Of a stretch of 5,314 nucleotides of DNA, positions 1-5,171 are shown piece after piece. Position 1 is the stretch's first letter, and each line of letters begins with the position of its first letter. The notes beneath the pieces are model-generated. The model saw nothing but the letters and a program-made list of their open reading frames with translations. It searched no databases and was not told the DNA's origin. A program made the position numbers and the translations under genes. This stretch comes from an uncultured Cellvibrio sp. (lineage in GTDB: Bacteria > Pseudomonadota > Gammaproteobacteria > Pseudomonadales > Cellvibrionaceae), in the NCBI GenBank assembly GCA_946482345.1, contig CAMLRJ010000282.1, positions 1 through 5,314 of the forward strand, written 5' to 3'.

Positions 1-127
1 TAGATTTGGTGACATCTGCCGGTTTGTAAAAAACAGTATCTATCGCTTCGTAAAGCGCATACCACTTTTCGTATTTGCCGCCCTTATGGAAATGCGGCTC
101 CATATTGTCGAGTAATTTTCTCAGCAT
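1..127 (-). CDS. nqrB: NqrB, Na+-translocating NADH:quinone reductase subunit B (N-terminal part only)
   Basis: NqrB is a multi-spanning inner-membrane subunit of the Na+-NQR complex, which oxidises NADH, reduces ubiquinone and pumps sodium out of the cell. Only the first 42 codons are in the window, read from the ATG at 127 to base 1. The visible residues start [13 protein letters not shown], continue with [13 protein letters not shown], and end in a [15 protein letters not shown] stretch. This matches the soluble N-terminal segment before the first membrane helix in known NqrB proteins. Neither the FMN-attachment threonine nor the membrane helices are reached. The start lies 3 bases after the nqrA stop and has a GAGGG Shine-Dalgarno inside the end of nqrA, so the two genes are cotranscribed and probably translationally coupled. 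The gene is cut by the window edge and nothing suggests that it is broken. Confidence 0.93.
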   Translation of the reverse strand, partial: MLRKLLDNMEPHFHKGGKYEKWYALYEAIDTVFYKPADVTKS

Positions 128-130
128 GGA

Positions 131-1468
131 TTAGCCCTCATTCTCAATGCGCGTCAGATTGTTACGGAGAATAGGACCGTATTCGTATTTGCCCGGGCAC
201 ACAAAAGTACACAGAGCCAAATCGTCTTCATCCAATTCCAGACAACCCAGTTGCTGTGCTGTTTCGGTATCGCCAACAATCAATGAACGCAATAACTGCG
301 TTGGCAAAATATCCAAAGGCATGACTTTTTCGTAAGAACCAACAGGCACCATTGCACGCTCACTACCATTGGTTGAGGTAGTAAATGCAAATTTTTTGCT
401 GCCGAATAATTTCGAAACATAAAGCCCAAGCACAGAGAACTTGTTGGTACCCACGCGCAGATAATGCAACATTTCACGTTCACGGCCTTCCAACAATACG
501 CTAACTTGCGTATGGAAACGCCCGAGGAAAGTTAAATTGCCATGCGAACGGCGACCACCAAAAACCGAACCGGAAATCACACGGTTTTCACCGGCTTTGG
601 TTTGACCTGAAACCAGATCATTCAAGTTAGCGCCCAAGCGAGTTTTAACCAAACGAGGACGTTCAACTTGCGGACCAGCCAATGCCACTACGCGATTCAC
701 ATTCAAACGGCCAGTGGTAAACAACTCACCGACAGCCATCACGTCCTGATAACCAATGGTCCACACAGTTTTCCTGGCAGACACAGGATCAAGGAAATGA
801 ATGTGAGTACCGGGGTTGCCCGCCGGATGTACACCACCAAAAGCCTGATGCGTTTGATTGCCCTGACCTTTTGGTAAATCAACACCTTGTGCGTGACACA
901 CAAAGACTTTGTCAGCCAGGCGAGACAATAAAGTCAAACCGTTAGCAAAGGCTTCTTTATTAGTGTCGATAATGACTTTTGGATCAGCGGCTAATGGATT
1001 GGTATCCATAGCTTGAACAAAAATAGAACTGGGTTTTGAACCTGGAACCGGCGCTTTGCTGAAAGGACGCGTGCGAAACGCAGTCCACAAACCGGATTGA
1101 AGCAATTGTTGTTGAACTACGTCTGCTGCCAAACCAGCTAAATCACTGGCGTTGTAACGGGTAAATTCAACAGCATCATCACCTTCAACATCAATCACCA
1201 ACGAATGAAACACACGTTGATCACCACGGTTGATAGCACTCACTGTGCCGGATGCGGGAGCGGTGTAAATAACACCGGGGATTTTTTTATCGGAGAAAAC
1301 TTCCTGTCCTAACTTTACTTTGTCGCCAACTTTGACGGCCATAGTCGGCTTCATGCCATGGTAATCAAACCCTATCAGTGCAACCTGACGAATTTGAGGC
1401 CCCTCCTCTATGGACTGAACGGGACTACCGGTAATAGGTAGATCCAATCCTCGACGAATCTTAATCAT
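131..1468 (-). CDS. nqrA: NqrA, Na+-translocating NADH:quinone reductase subunit A
   Basis: NqrA is the peripheral cytoplasmic subunit of Na+-NQR, linked to quinone binding, and is encoded first in the nqr operon. The protein begins [16 protein letters not shown], the family's characteristic start. The residues [15 protein letters not shown] and the [11 protein letters not shown] lipoyl-like segment follow near residues 28-55. The end carries [16 protein letters not shown] (residues 420-435) and closes with RIENEG. The length of 445 aa is normal for the family (about 446). The reading frame is open for 14 more codons upstream to an ATG at 1510, but those residues ([14 protein letters not shown]) have no counterpart in NqrA and would overlap a leader hairpin, so the ATG at 1468 is chosen. 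Its Shine-Dalgarno is weak (AGGCAGAG, with AGG 9 bases from the ATG). nqrB follows after 3 bases. Likely expressed from the candidate promoter near 1733-1761, with a leader of about 260 bases. No defect is seen. Confidence 0.96.
   Translation of the reverse strand: MIKIRRGLDLPITGSPVQSIEEGPQIRQVALIGFDYHGMKPTMAVKVGDKVKLGQEVFSDKKIPGVIYTAPASGTVSAINRGDQRVFHSLVIDVEGDDAVEFTRYNASDLAGLAADVVQQQLLQSGLWTAFRTRPFSKAPVPGSKPSSIFVQAMDTNPLAADPKVIIDTNKEAFANGLTLLSRLADKVFVCHAQGVDLPKGQGNQTHQAFGGVHPAGNPGTHIHFLDPVSARKTVWTIGYQDVMAVGELFTTGRLNVNRVVALAGPQVERPRLVKTRLGANLNDLVSGQTKAGENRVISGSVFGGRRSHGNLTFLGRFHTQVSVLLEGREREMLHYLRVGTNKFSVLGLYVSKLFGSKKFAFTTSTNGSERAMVPVGSYEKVMPLDILPTQLLRSLIVGDTETAQQLGCLELDEDDLALCTFVCPGKYEYGPILRNNLTRIENEG
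135..139 (-). promoter_or_regulatory. Shine-Dalgarno of nqrB
   Basis: GAGGG on the minus strand, 7 bases before the nqrB ATG. It lies within the last codons of nqrA, so ribosomes finishing nqrA sit directly over the nqrB start. This supports translational coupling. Confidence 0.7.
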
Positions 1469-1500
1469 ACGTCTCTGCCTGGTCATTCGAGTGGATATTA

Positions 1501-1519
1501 ATCTGGTCAAAAACCAGAT
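1501..1519 (-). promoter_or_regulatory. Perfect 7-bp hairpin or operator in the nqrA leader
   Basis: ATCTGGT and ACCAGAT form a perfect inverted repeat with a 5-base loop, ending 33 bases before the nqrA ATG. There is no T-tract immediately after it on the minus strand, so it is not a terminator. It could be a leader stem affecting mRNA stability or translation, or a protein-binding dyad. The symmetry is seen directly; the role is unknown. Confidence 0.4.
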
Positions 1520-1732
1520 CGCGAAAACACCAAGTCAACATGCGTCAACTATTTATTACATCCTGGCGGGAATAAACAGCGTCTACAAAGTTGTCCCGAT
1601 GGTGCGGGCTGCAAGTTACTCACTGGCGCAACTAACTCACGACCCTAAACCTGACCCCTAAAATCCTGAATAGAAAATATTCAAGCATTTGATTTAGCGG
1701 GAATTTTTATTTAGCCCTACAAAAACGGCGGG

Positions 1733-1761
1733 ATTATAAAGGGCGACTATCGCAATAACCA
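1733..1761 (-). promoter_or_regulatory. Candidate sigma-70 promoter of the nqr operon
   Basis: On the minus strand there is a perfect -10 box TATAAT (1733-1738). With a 17-base spacer the -35 position reads TGGTTA (1756-1761), which matches TTGACA at only 3 of 6 positions, so an activator may be needed. The predicted start near 1726 would give a leader of roughly 258 bases before nqrA. It lies downstream of the terminator of gene 1, as expected for an independent nqr promoter. Confidence 0.45.
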
Positions 1762-1788
1762 TAGCAAATTTCAGGATTTCTTCTGTTT

Positions 1789-1805
1789 TGCATCAGATTG
1801 ATGCA
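1789..1805. promoter_or_regulatory. 17-bp perfect dyad upstream of the nqr promoter
   Basis: TGCATCA-GAT-TGATGCA: two perfect 7-base arms with a 3-base centre. The centre lies about 70 bases upstream of the predicted nqr transcription start, a typical activator position. A T6 run follows on the plus strand, but no plus-strand gene leads into it, so an operator is more likely than a terminator. The binding protein is unknown. Confidence 0.4.
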
Positions 1806-1833
1806 TTTTTTGCGGAAAAATGACGATCATCCA

Positions 1834-1847
1834 ACCAATGTATTGGT
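1834..1847. promoter_or_regulatory. Short dyad ACCAAT-GT-ATTGGT
   Basis: Two perfect 6-base arms around a 2-base centre, between the gene 1 terminator and the 17-bp dyad. It could be a regulator site for nqr. It is short enough to occur by chance. Confidence 0.25.
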
Positions 1848-1863
1848 GGCCAGCCATAAAATG

Positions 1864-1892
1864 AAAAAACCGCGAATGAATCGCGGTTTTTT
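1864..1892 (-). terminator. Rho-independent terminator after gene 1 (bidirectional)
   Basis: Arms CCGCGA (1870-1875) and TCGCGG (1881-1886) enclose the loop ATGAA, flanked by A6 on the left and T6 on the right, so the structure ends with a U-tract on either strand. It lies 52 bases past the gene 1 stop. It is almost identical to the terminator after gene 2 at 3893-3921. Confidence 0.85.
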
Positions 1893-1912
1893 ATCAGAGT
1901 AAATATTATCTG

Positions 1913-1935
1913 CCATCCCCAAAGGGAGCGGATGG
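1913..1935 (-). other. Small hairpin between the gene 1 stop and its terminator
   Basis: CCATCC (1913-1918) and GGATGG (1930-1935) form a 6-bp stem, with further C/G pairing possible inside. No U-tract follows, so it is probably an mRNA 3' end stem and not a second terminator. It starts 9 bases past the stop codon. Confidence 0.3.
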
Positions 1936-1944
1936 GGTTCTTAA

Positions 1945-3540
1945 TCAATTACAAACTGCTCCCGTGACTTTAGGTATTTGAGCAGCAACGCCGCTGGTTT
2001 TAGTTCCAAGGAAACCAAACTGTACTGTTTGTCCTGGCGCGATATTGCCGTTGTAACTTTCGTTAATTGCATTGTAAGGATTACTTCCCGTTATTTTTGC
2101 ACTCCAGAATGATGTCACCCTGTCTGAACCTGTATAAGCCCAATTGACAGACCATCCATTCACCGCAGTTGTGCGATTATTTTTAATATAAATCGCCGCA
2201 TTGAATCCGGTTGCCCATTCATTCAGTACAACATAAGTACATGAATTTGCCGTACCACTTGCACTTGAGCTGGATGCACTCGAAGGCGAAGATGAGCTGA
2301 TTGAACTTGAACGCGAAGAACTGGATACACTACTTGTTCGAGATGATGAACTGATTGAGCTTGAACGCGAAGAACTGGAGCTGGAACTTATACGAGTTCT
2401 TGAAGAACTGGAACTCGAACTTGATTTTGAACTTGAACTCGATGAACTTGAACTTGAACTTGAACTTGAACTTGAACTTGAACTTGAACTTGAAGAAGTA
2501 TCCAGTGTGATATCAGCTCTGTGCAATCTGCCATTCAATACCAATCCCGGTAATTCCTGATTGGTACCAAAATCCCAATAAATACCGCTGCCATTATCCT
2601 GTGAAGGCCAATTTTTATATAAAGTTTTTCCGGAAATACAGTTTGTATCATTTGCACCAACAGGGCATTTCAGTTCGCTGAGTCGCGCACGGAAACTTGC
2701 ATCATGTTCATCAGTATAATCATCTGGAAGACCAGCAATATCTGTTGCCAAATAACTATTATGAAAATATCCATAAAAAGAAACTGAGCCAAAACTTTTG
2801 TATCCTTCAAAAGATTGACGTTCATTGAGCTTCCCTAATATCAATATATTGTAAAGCTCAACTTGAGTTCCGGTAAGTGCAATAAAACCCGACAAATAAC
2901 GAGCTGTCATGGTCACACTTGAATAAATATTTTTTAATGTAAGCCCCGTTGTATATCCAAAGAGCCCTCCCACATAACTTCCCTCTTGCCCTCCATTCAC
3001 CTCACCTGTTGCAAACACACCATCAATGGTAGAAAAATTAGCGTATCCTGAAATAGATCCAGAAGTACCCAGTGCTTTAATCGATACATCAACAAGGCCC
3101 AGACGACGAATGGTACAACCTGAAACATTTTCAAATAAACCTTGTTGCGATGATGCAGGACGATTGATGGTTAAATTACGAATAACAAAACCATTACCTT
3201 CTAAAGTGAGATTACTGATGCGGCCAGGTATCCAACCTTCACCAGCATTCCAATAGGTATCATTTTCATCAAAAGCTCCATTTTGATTGGTGTCAAAATC
3301 CAGATCTTGAGTAAGCTCAAAACCCGTGCAATTCATATTTCGACATCCTTGATTACTACCATAAAGCGATACGCTGTTAGCCGATGGACGCTGGTGATTA
3401 CGCATCTCGTATAAATCATTCAAATCATTTATTTCAATTAAACCATCGTTATCCAAATCATAGTCTGCACGATTATTTTCTGCATATCCGGGTAACGCGA
3501 CTGCACCGAAAAGAGCCATTGCGAGTAAAGAGTATTTCAT
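1945..3540 (-). CDS. Gene 1: secreted GLUG-repeat-like protein with polyserine linker and C-terminal CBM2
   Basis: Exported protein of 531 aa with no recognised catalytic domain. Residues 1-20 are a signal peptide (MKYSLLAMALFGAVALPGYA, cleavage before ENN). Residues 28-39 (DLDNDGLIEIND) and 83-94 (DTNQNGAFDEND) fit the 12-residue EF-hand-type Ca loop. Cysteines 66/71 and 292/301 are probable disulfides. Residues 110-260 are GLUG-like beta repeats, including VGGLFG at 190-195. The segment ends near YWDFGTNQELPGL (321-333). An 83-residue Ser linker (349-431) leads to a CBM2 (432-531) with flanking Cys434 and Cys530 and aromatic residues Trp442, Trp463, Trp467, Trp479 and Tyr496. CBM2 domains bind cellulose, chitin or xylan, so the protein probably attaches to such polymers outside the cell. 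The ATG at 3540 is chosen because it opens the signal peptide and has AAAGGA before it; 32 upstream in-frame codons are not signal-like. It is paralogous to gene 2. The precise role is unknown. Confidence 0.9.
   Translation of the reverse strand: MKYSLLAMALFGAVALPGYAENNRADYDLDNDGLIEINDLNDLYEMRNHQRPSANSVSLYGSNQGCRNMNCTGFELTQDLDFDTNQNGAFDENDTYWNAGEGWIPGRISNLTLEGNGFVIRNLTINRPASSQQGLFENVSGCTIRRLGLVDVSIKALGTSGSISGYANFSTIDGVFATGEVNGGQEGSYVGGLFGYTTGLTLKNIYSSVTMTARYLSGFIALTGTQVELYNILILGKLNERQSFEGYKSFGSVSFYGYFHNSYLATDIAGLPDDYTDEHDASFRARLSELKCPVGANDTNCISGKTLYKNWPSQDNGSGIYWDFGTNQELPGLVLNGRLHRADITLDTSSSSSSSSSSSSSSSSSSSSSSSKSSSSSSSSRTRISSSSSSSRSSSISSSSRTSSVSSSSRSSSISSSSPSSASSSSASGTANSCTYVVLNEWATGFNAAIYIKNNRTTAVNGWSVNWAYTGSDRVTSFWSAKITGSNPYNAINESYNGNIAPGQTVQFGFLGTKTSGVAAQIPKVTGAVCN
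2291..2379. repeat. 54-base-period duplication inside the Ser linker of gene 1
   Basis: A 35-base segment at 2291-2325 recurs at 2345-2379 with 2 differences. The 54-base offset keeps the frame and corresponds to an 18-residue protein period with the pattern RSSSISSSS. It shows the linker grew by segment duplication as well as by hexamer slippage. Confidence 0.85.
2444..2491. repeat. Hexanucleotide microsatellite, 8 perfect units
   Basis: Eight perfect tandem copies of GAACTT on the plus strand, read as AGT TCA (Ser-Ser) in gene 1. Because the unit is a multiple of three, gain or loss changes only linker length. Imperfect copies continue to the left. Confidence 0.95.
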
Positions 3541-3695
3541 AATCCAGCTTTCCTTTAATTTATTGTGAAAGTTTTTAGATTTAAACAGCCATGCTGCCAT
3601 TAATACCTCGGCATCAGGCAACAACATACAACCCAAAACGATATTGGGTCTGAATTAATGTTAATCGGGGAAAAAACATGTTGAACGGTTTTAAA

Positions 3696-3743
3696 CACAA
3701 ACCATTGGTACTTATTACATTTATTTTGAATACCAAGGTTGTG
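3696..3743 (-). promoter_or_regulatory. Long bulged inverted repeat in the presumed 5' leader of gene 1
   Basis: The left arm CACAAACCATTGGTA (3696-3710) pairs with the right arm TACCAAGGTTGTG (3731-3743) over 13 base pairs if two single adenines bulge out. The loop is 20 bases and AT-rich. It begins about 155 bases before the gene 1 ATG and downstream of the candidate promoter, so it would lie in the mRNA leader. It could be an RNA regulatory stem or a DNA operator. It has no U-tract and is not a terminator. Confidence 0.45.
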
Positions 3744-3848
3744 AAAATACTCGCACGCAAAATAGCTGAAGTAAACAGACTTATTATTTGATGGCGCATA
3801 ATTTAACTTTTTATTAAATTTTTTTCATTTATGAGTACTGGCTCACTA

Positions 3849-3877
3849 TTTATAAGCTGGAGAAACAAAACGCCCAA
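3849..3877 (-). promoter_or_regulatory. Candidate promoter of gene 1
   Basis: On the minus strand TTGGGC (3872-3877), a 17-base spacer and TATAAA (3849-3854) resemble a sigma-70 promoter with a weak -35 box. It sits just past the gene 2 terminator and would give a leader of about 300 bases. Other AT-rich hexamers nearby make the assignment uncertain. Confidence 0.3.
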
Positions 3878-3892
3878 CAACAGGAATGCTAC

Positions 3893-3921
3893 AAAAAACC
3901 GCGGCTGAATCGCGGTTTTTT
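3893..3921 (-). terminator. Rho-independent terminator after gene 2 (bidirectional)
   Basis: Arms CCGCG (3899-3903) and CGCGG (3911-3915) enclose a 7-base loop (GCTGAAT) whose outer G and T could form one more wobble pair, flanked by A6 and T6. It lies 30 bases past the gene 2 stop. Apart from two bases in the arm-loop border it matches the gene 1 terminator. Confidence 0.85.
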
Positions 3922-3951
3922 CATTTGATCAATCAAAACACAAAAGAAGGA

Positions 3952-5082
3952 CTATTCATGTTTTGGATGATGCTTTTTATGATCATGTTTTTTGGGTTTG
4001 TGTTTTTTTGAAGAACTTGAACTTGACTGGGCGGAATCCTGACTTACATCTCTGTACAATTTTAACTTCAACATCATGCCAGGTAATTGTTGATCAATAA
4101 AATACCAGTAGTTGTTATTATTTTCCTCGATACGATCAAGCTGCATCGTCCAATCCGGGTACATTCCACGAGAACCAGACACACAACCGCCATAGGTCAC
4201 AGTACATTTAAGTTCGCTCAATAATGCACCTGCACTACCATTTTCATCAGACACTTTGTCGTAGGGGAGATCAGACACATCTGTTGCAAAATGATTGTTG
4301 TAAAAATATCCCGGACTACCATCACCAAACCCGACACTATCTCCGACAGACAAACTCACTTTACCAACAGCCAATACATAAGAGAGAGAACTGGATTCTC
4401 CAACACGGCCTATCACTGCACCGGAAGAGCGGTACGCATTAACAGCAACATTGGTAAACGCATTACTGATAGCGGCATGAGTTGATGATCCTACCAATCC
4501 CCCCAAAGCATAACTTTCATTAGCACCTGTAATTTTTCCTGTAACAAATACCCAATCAATATTACTGCCATCCAACAAAGCTGTAATTGCACCTGATGTA
4601 TACAATGCCTTGATTGAAACATCGGTCAGCGCCAAATTACGAACATAGCTATTAGATGAAATATATTTGAATAAACCTTGCTCTCCGTGAGTGGGACGAT
4701 TGATTGTTAAATTTTTAATCGCAAAACCATTTCCTTCAAACGTTGCGCCCGATAAAGCAATAGGCTCCCAACCTTCACCACCGTTCCAAAAAGAATCACC
4801 TTTATCAAACTTACCGTTTTGATTGGTATCAAAATCAAGATCTCTCATTAACTCAAAACCGACACAGTCCGGACTGGATGGAAAACCATTCGTCATTCGA
4901 CAACCATTATTTTGTCCATGAAGAGATTGTCCGTTGGAAATACCGATTGCGTGCAAATCACCTAAATCCTTAATTTCAATAAGACCATCGTTGTCCACAT
5001 CATAATCCCTGCGATTACTTTCAGAATAACTATCCAAAGACATCAACATCATCAAAGCCATCGAGAATAAACGATATTTCAT
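3952..5082 (-). CDS. Gene 2: secreted GLUG-repeat-like protein with short Ser tract and Lys/His-rich tail
   Basis: Exported protein of 376 aa, paralogous to gene 1 over almost its whole length; no catalytic domain is recognised. Residues 1-20 are a signal peptide (MKYRLFSMALMMLMSLDSYS, cleavage before ESN). EF-hand-type loops occupy 28-39 (DVDNDGLIEIKD) and 85-96 (DTNQNGKFDKGD). Cysteines 61/73 and 293/300 correspond to the pairs in gene 1. GLUG-like repeats follow, with LGGLVG at 193-198, then a closing YWYFIDQQLPGM motif (325-336). Where gene 1 has a linker plus CBM2, this protein has six serines (353-358) and the 18-residue tail KKHKPKKHDHKKHHPKHE with 8 Lys and 6 His. The tail could bind metal ions or anionic cell-surface polymers, which is inference. 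The ATG at 5082 opens the signal peptide and has AGAGGTGG ahead of it; 41 upstream in-frame codons are rejected. It begins 89 bases after gene 3, with no terminator seen between them. Confidence 0.88.
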   Translation of the reverse strand: MKYRLFSMALMMLMSLDSYSESNRRDYDVDNDGLIEIKDLGDLHAIGISNGQSLHGQNNGCRMTNGFPSSPDCVGFELMRDLDFDTNQNGKFDKGDSFWNGGEGWEPIALSGATFEGNGFAIKNLTINRPTHGEQGLFKYISSNSYVRNLALTDVSIKALYTSGAITALLDGSNIDWVFVTGKITGANESYALGGLVGSSTHAAISNAFTNVAVNAYRSSGAVIGRVGESSSLSYVLAVGKVSLSVGDSVGFGDGSPGYFYNNHFATDVSDLPYDKVSDENGSAGALLSELKCTVTYGGCVSGSRGMYPDWTMQLDRIEENNNNYWYFIDQQLPGMMLKLKLYRDVSQDSAQSSSSSSKKHKPKKHDHKKHHPKHE

Positions 5083-5087
5083 AATGA

Positions 5088-5095
5088 CCACCTCT
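5088..5095 (-). promoter_or_regulatory. Strong Shine-Dalgarno deciding the gene 2 start
   Basis: AGAGGTGG on the minus strand contains GAGGTG, a strong match to the anti-Shine-Dalgarno, 6 bases before the ATG at 5082. It confirms this start over the in-frame ATG at 5205, which would overlap the end of gene 3. Confidence 0.8.
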
Positions 5096-5171
5096 GTTTT
5101 CAGATAAATCCCATTTGTGTTTTTACAAGCAAATGATATTTCGTTACCTGTTTTTATTTGGTTAGAAAAAA

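Larger units (their letters stand above)
1469..1944. other. Intergenic region between gene 1 and nqrA
   Basis: This stretch of 476 bases has no supported gene. Going in the direction of transcription (descending coordinates) it holds a small hairpin after the gene 1 stop (1913-1935), the terminator of gene 1 (1864-1892), two dyads (1834-1847 and 1789-1805), a TATAAT-type promoter (-10 at 1733-1738), a 6+6 dyad TGAATA/TATTCA (1667-1683), a spaced direct repeat GTTGAC (1534-1549), and a 7-bp hairpin (1501-1519) just before nqrA. Short open frames here have no Shine-Dalgarno and resemble no protein I know. The region looks like a regulatory leader for nqr. Confidence 0.7.
2248..2496 (-). repeat. 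Polyserine linker coding region of gene 1
   Basis: Encodes about 83 residues, nearly all Ser with scattered Lys, Arg, Thr, Ile, Val, Pro and Ala. Such linkers join modules in secreted polysaccharide-active proteins of Cellvibrio and Saccharophagus. The N-terminal half is pure serine from a hexamer repeat. The C-terminal half is interrupted and contains a 54-base periodic duplication. Confidence 0.9.
3541..3951. other. Intergenic region between gene 2 and gene 1
   Basis: This 411-base AT-rich stretch holds, in the direction of transcription, the gene 2 terminator (3893-3921), a candidate promoter (3849-3877), an AT-only dyad (3800-3820), a long bulged inverted repeat (3696-3743), and the gene 1 Shine-Dalgarno (AAAGGA within 3549-3556, minus strand). 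A minus-strand open frame of 61 codons at 3614-3799 has no Shine-Dalgarno and no recognisable features, so it is not called. No known riboswitch motif was recognised. Confidence 0.65.

Noticed and set aside
1469..1510. Upstream in-frame extension of nqrA to ATG 1510
   Set aside because: The 14 extra residues have no match in the NqrA family, whose proteins begin at MIKI-type residues, and the extension would run into the leader hairpin.
1667..1683. Dyad TGAATA/TATTCA in the nqr leader
   Set aside because: Six-base AT-rich arms, no further context to support a site; recorded only in the region description.
1945..3540. Reading gene 1 as a glycoside hydrolase because of its CBM2 and Ser linker
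   Set aside because: The N-terminal 348 residues show Ca-type loops and GLUG-like repeats but no catalytic motif that I recognise, so an enzyme call is not supported.
3541..3636. Upstream in-frame extension of gene 1 to ATG 3636
   Set aside because: It would put 32 charged residues before a clear signal peptide, whereas the ATG at 3540 has a good Shine-Dalgarno and matches the start of gene 2.
3614..3799. Minus-strand open frame of 61 codons in the gene 2/gene 1 intergenic region
   Set aside because: No Shine-Dalgarno, no recognisable domain, and it spans the bulged inverted repeat; it is probably chance openness in AT-rich DNA.
3800..3820. Dyad AATTTAA/TTAAATT near the gene 1 promoter
   Set aside because: Composed only of A and T in very AT-rich sequence, so it is expected by chance; on the plus strand it is followed by T residues, but no plus-strand gene leads into it.
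4224..4485. Plus-strand open frames of 64-72 codons opposite gene 2
   Set aside because: They are antisense to a well-supported coding region and have no ribosome site or recognisable protein; likewise the plus-strand frames at 147-335, 668-877 and 3026-3256.
5112..5135. Inverted repeat CATTTG/CAAATG between genes 3 and 2 as a terminator
   Set aside because: Weak 6-bp AT-rich stem without a following U-tract on the minus strand; not enough to call a terminator.
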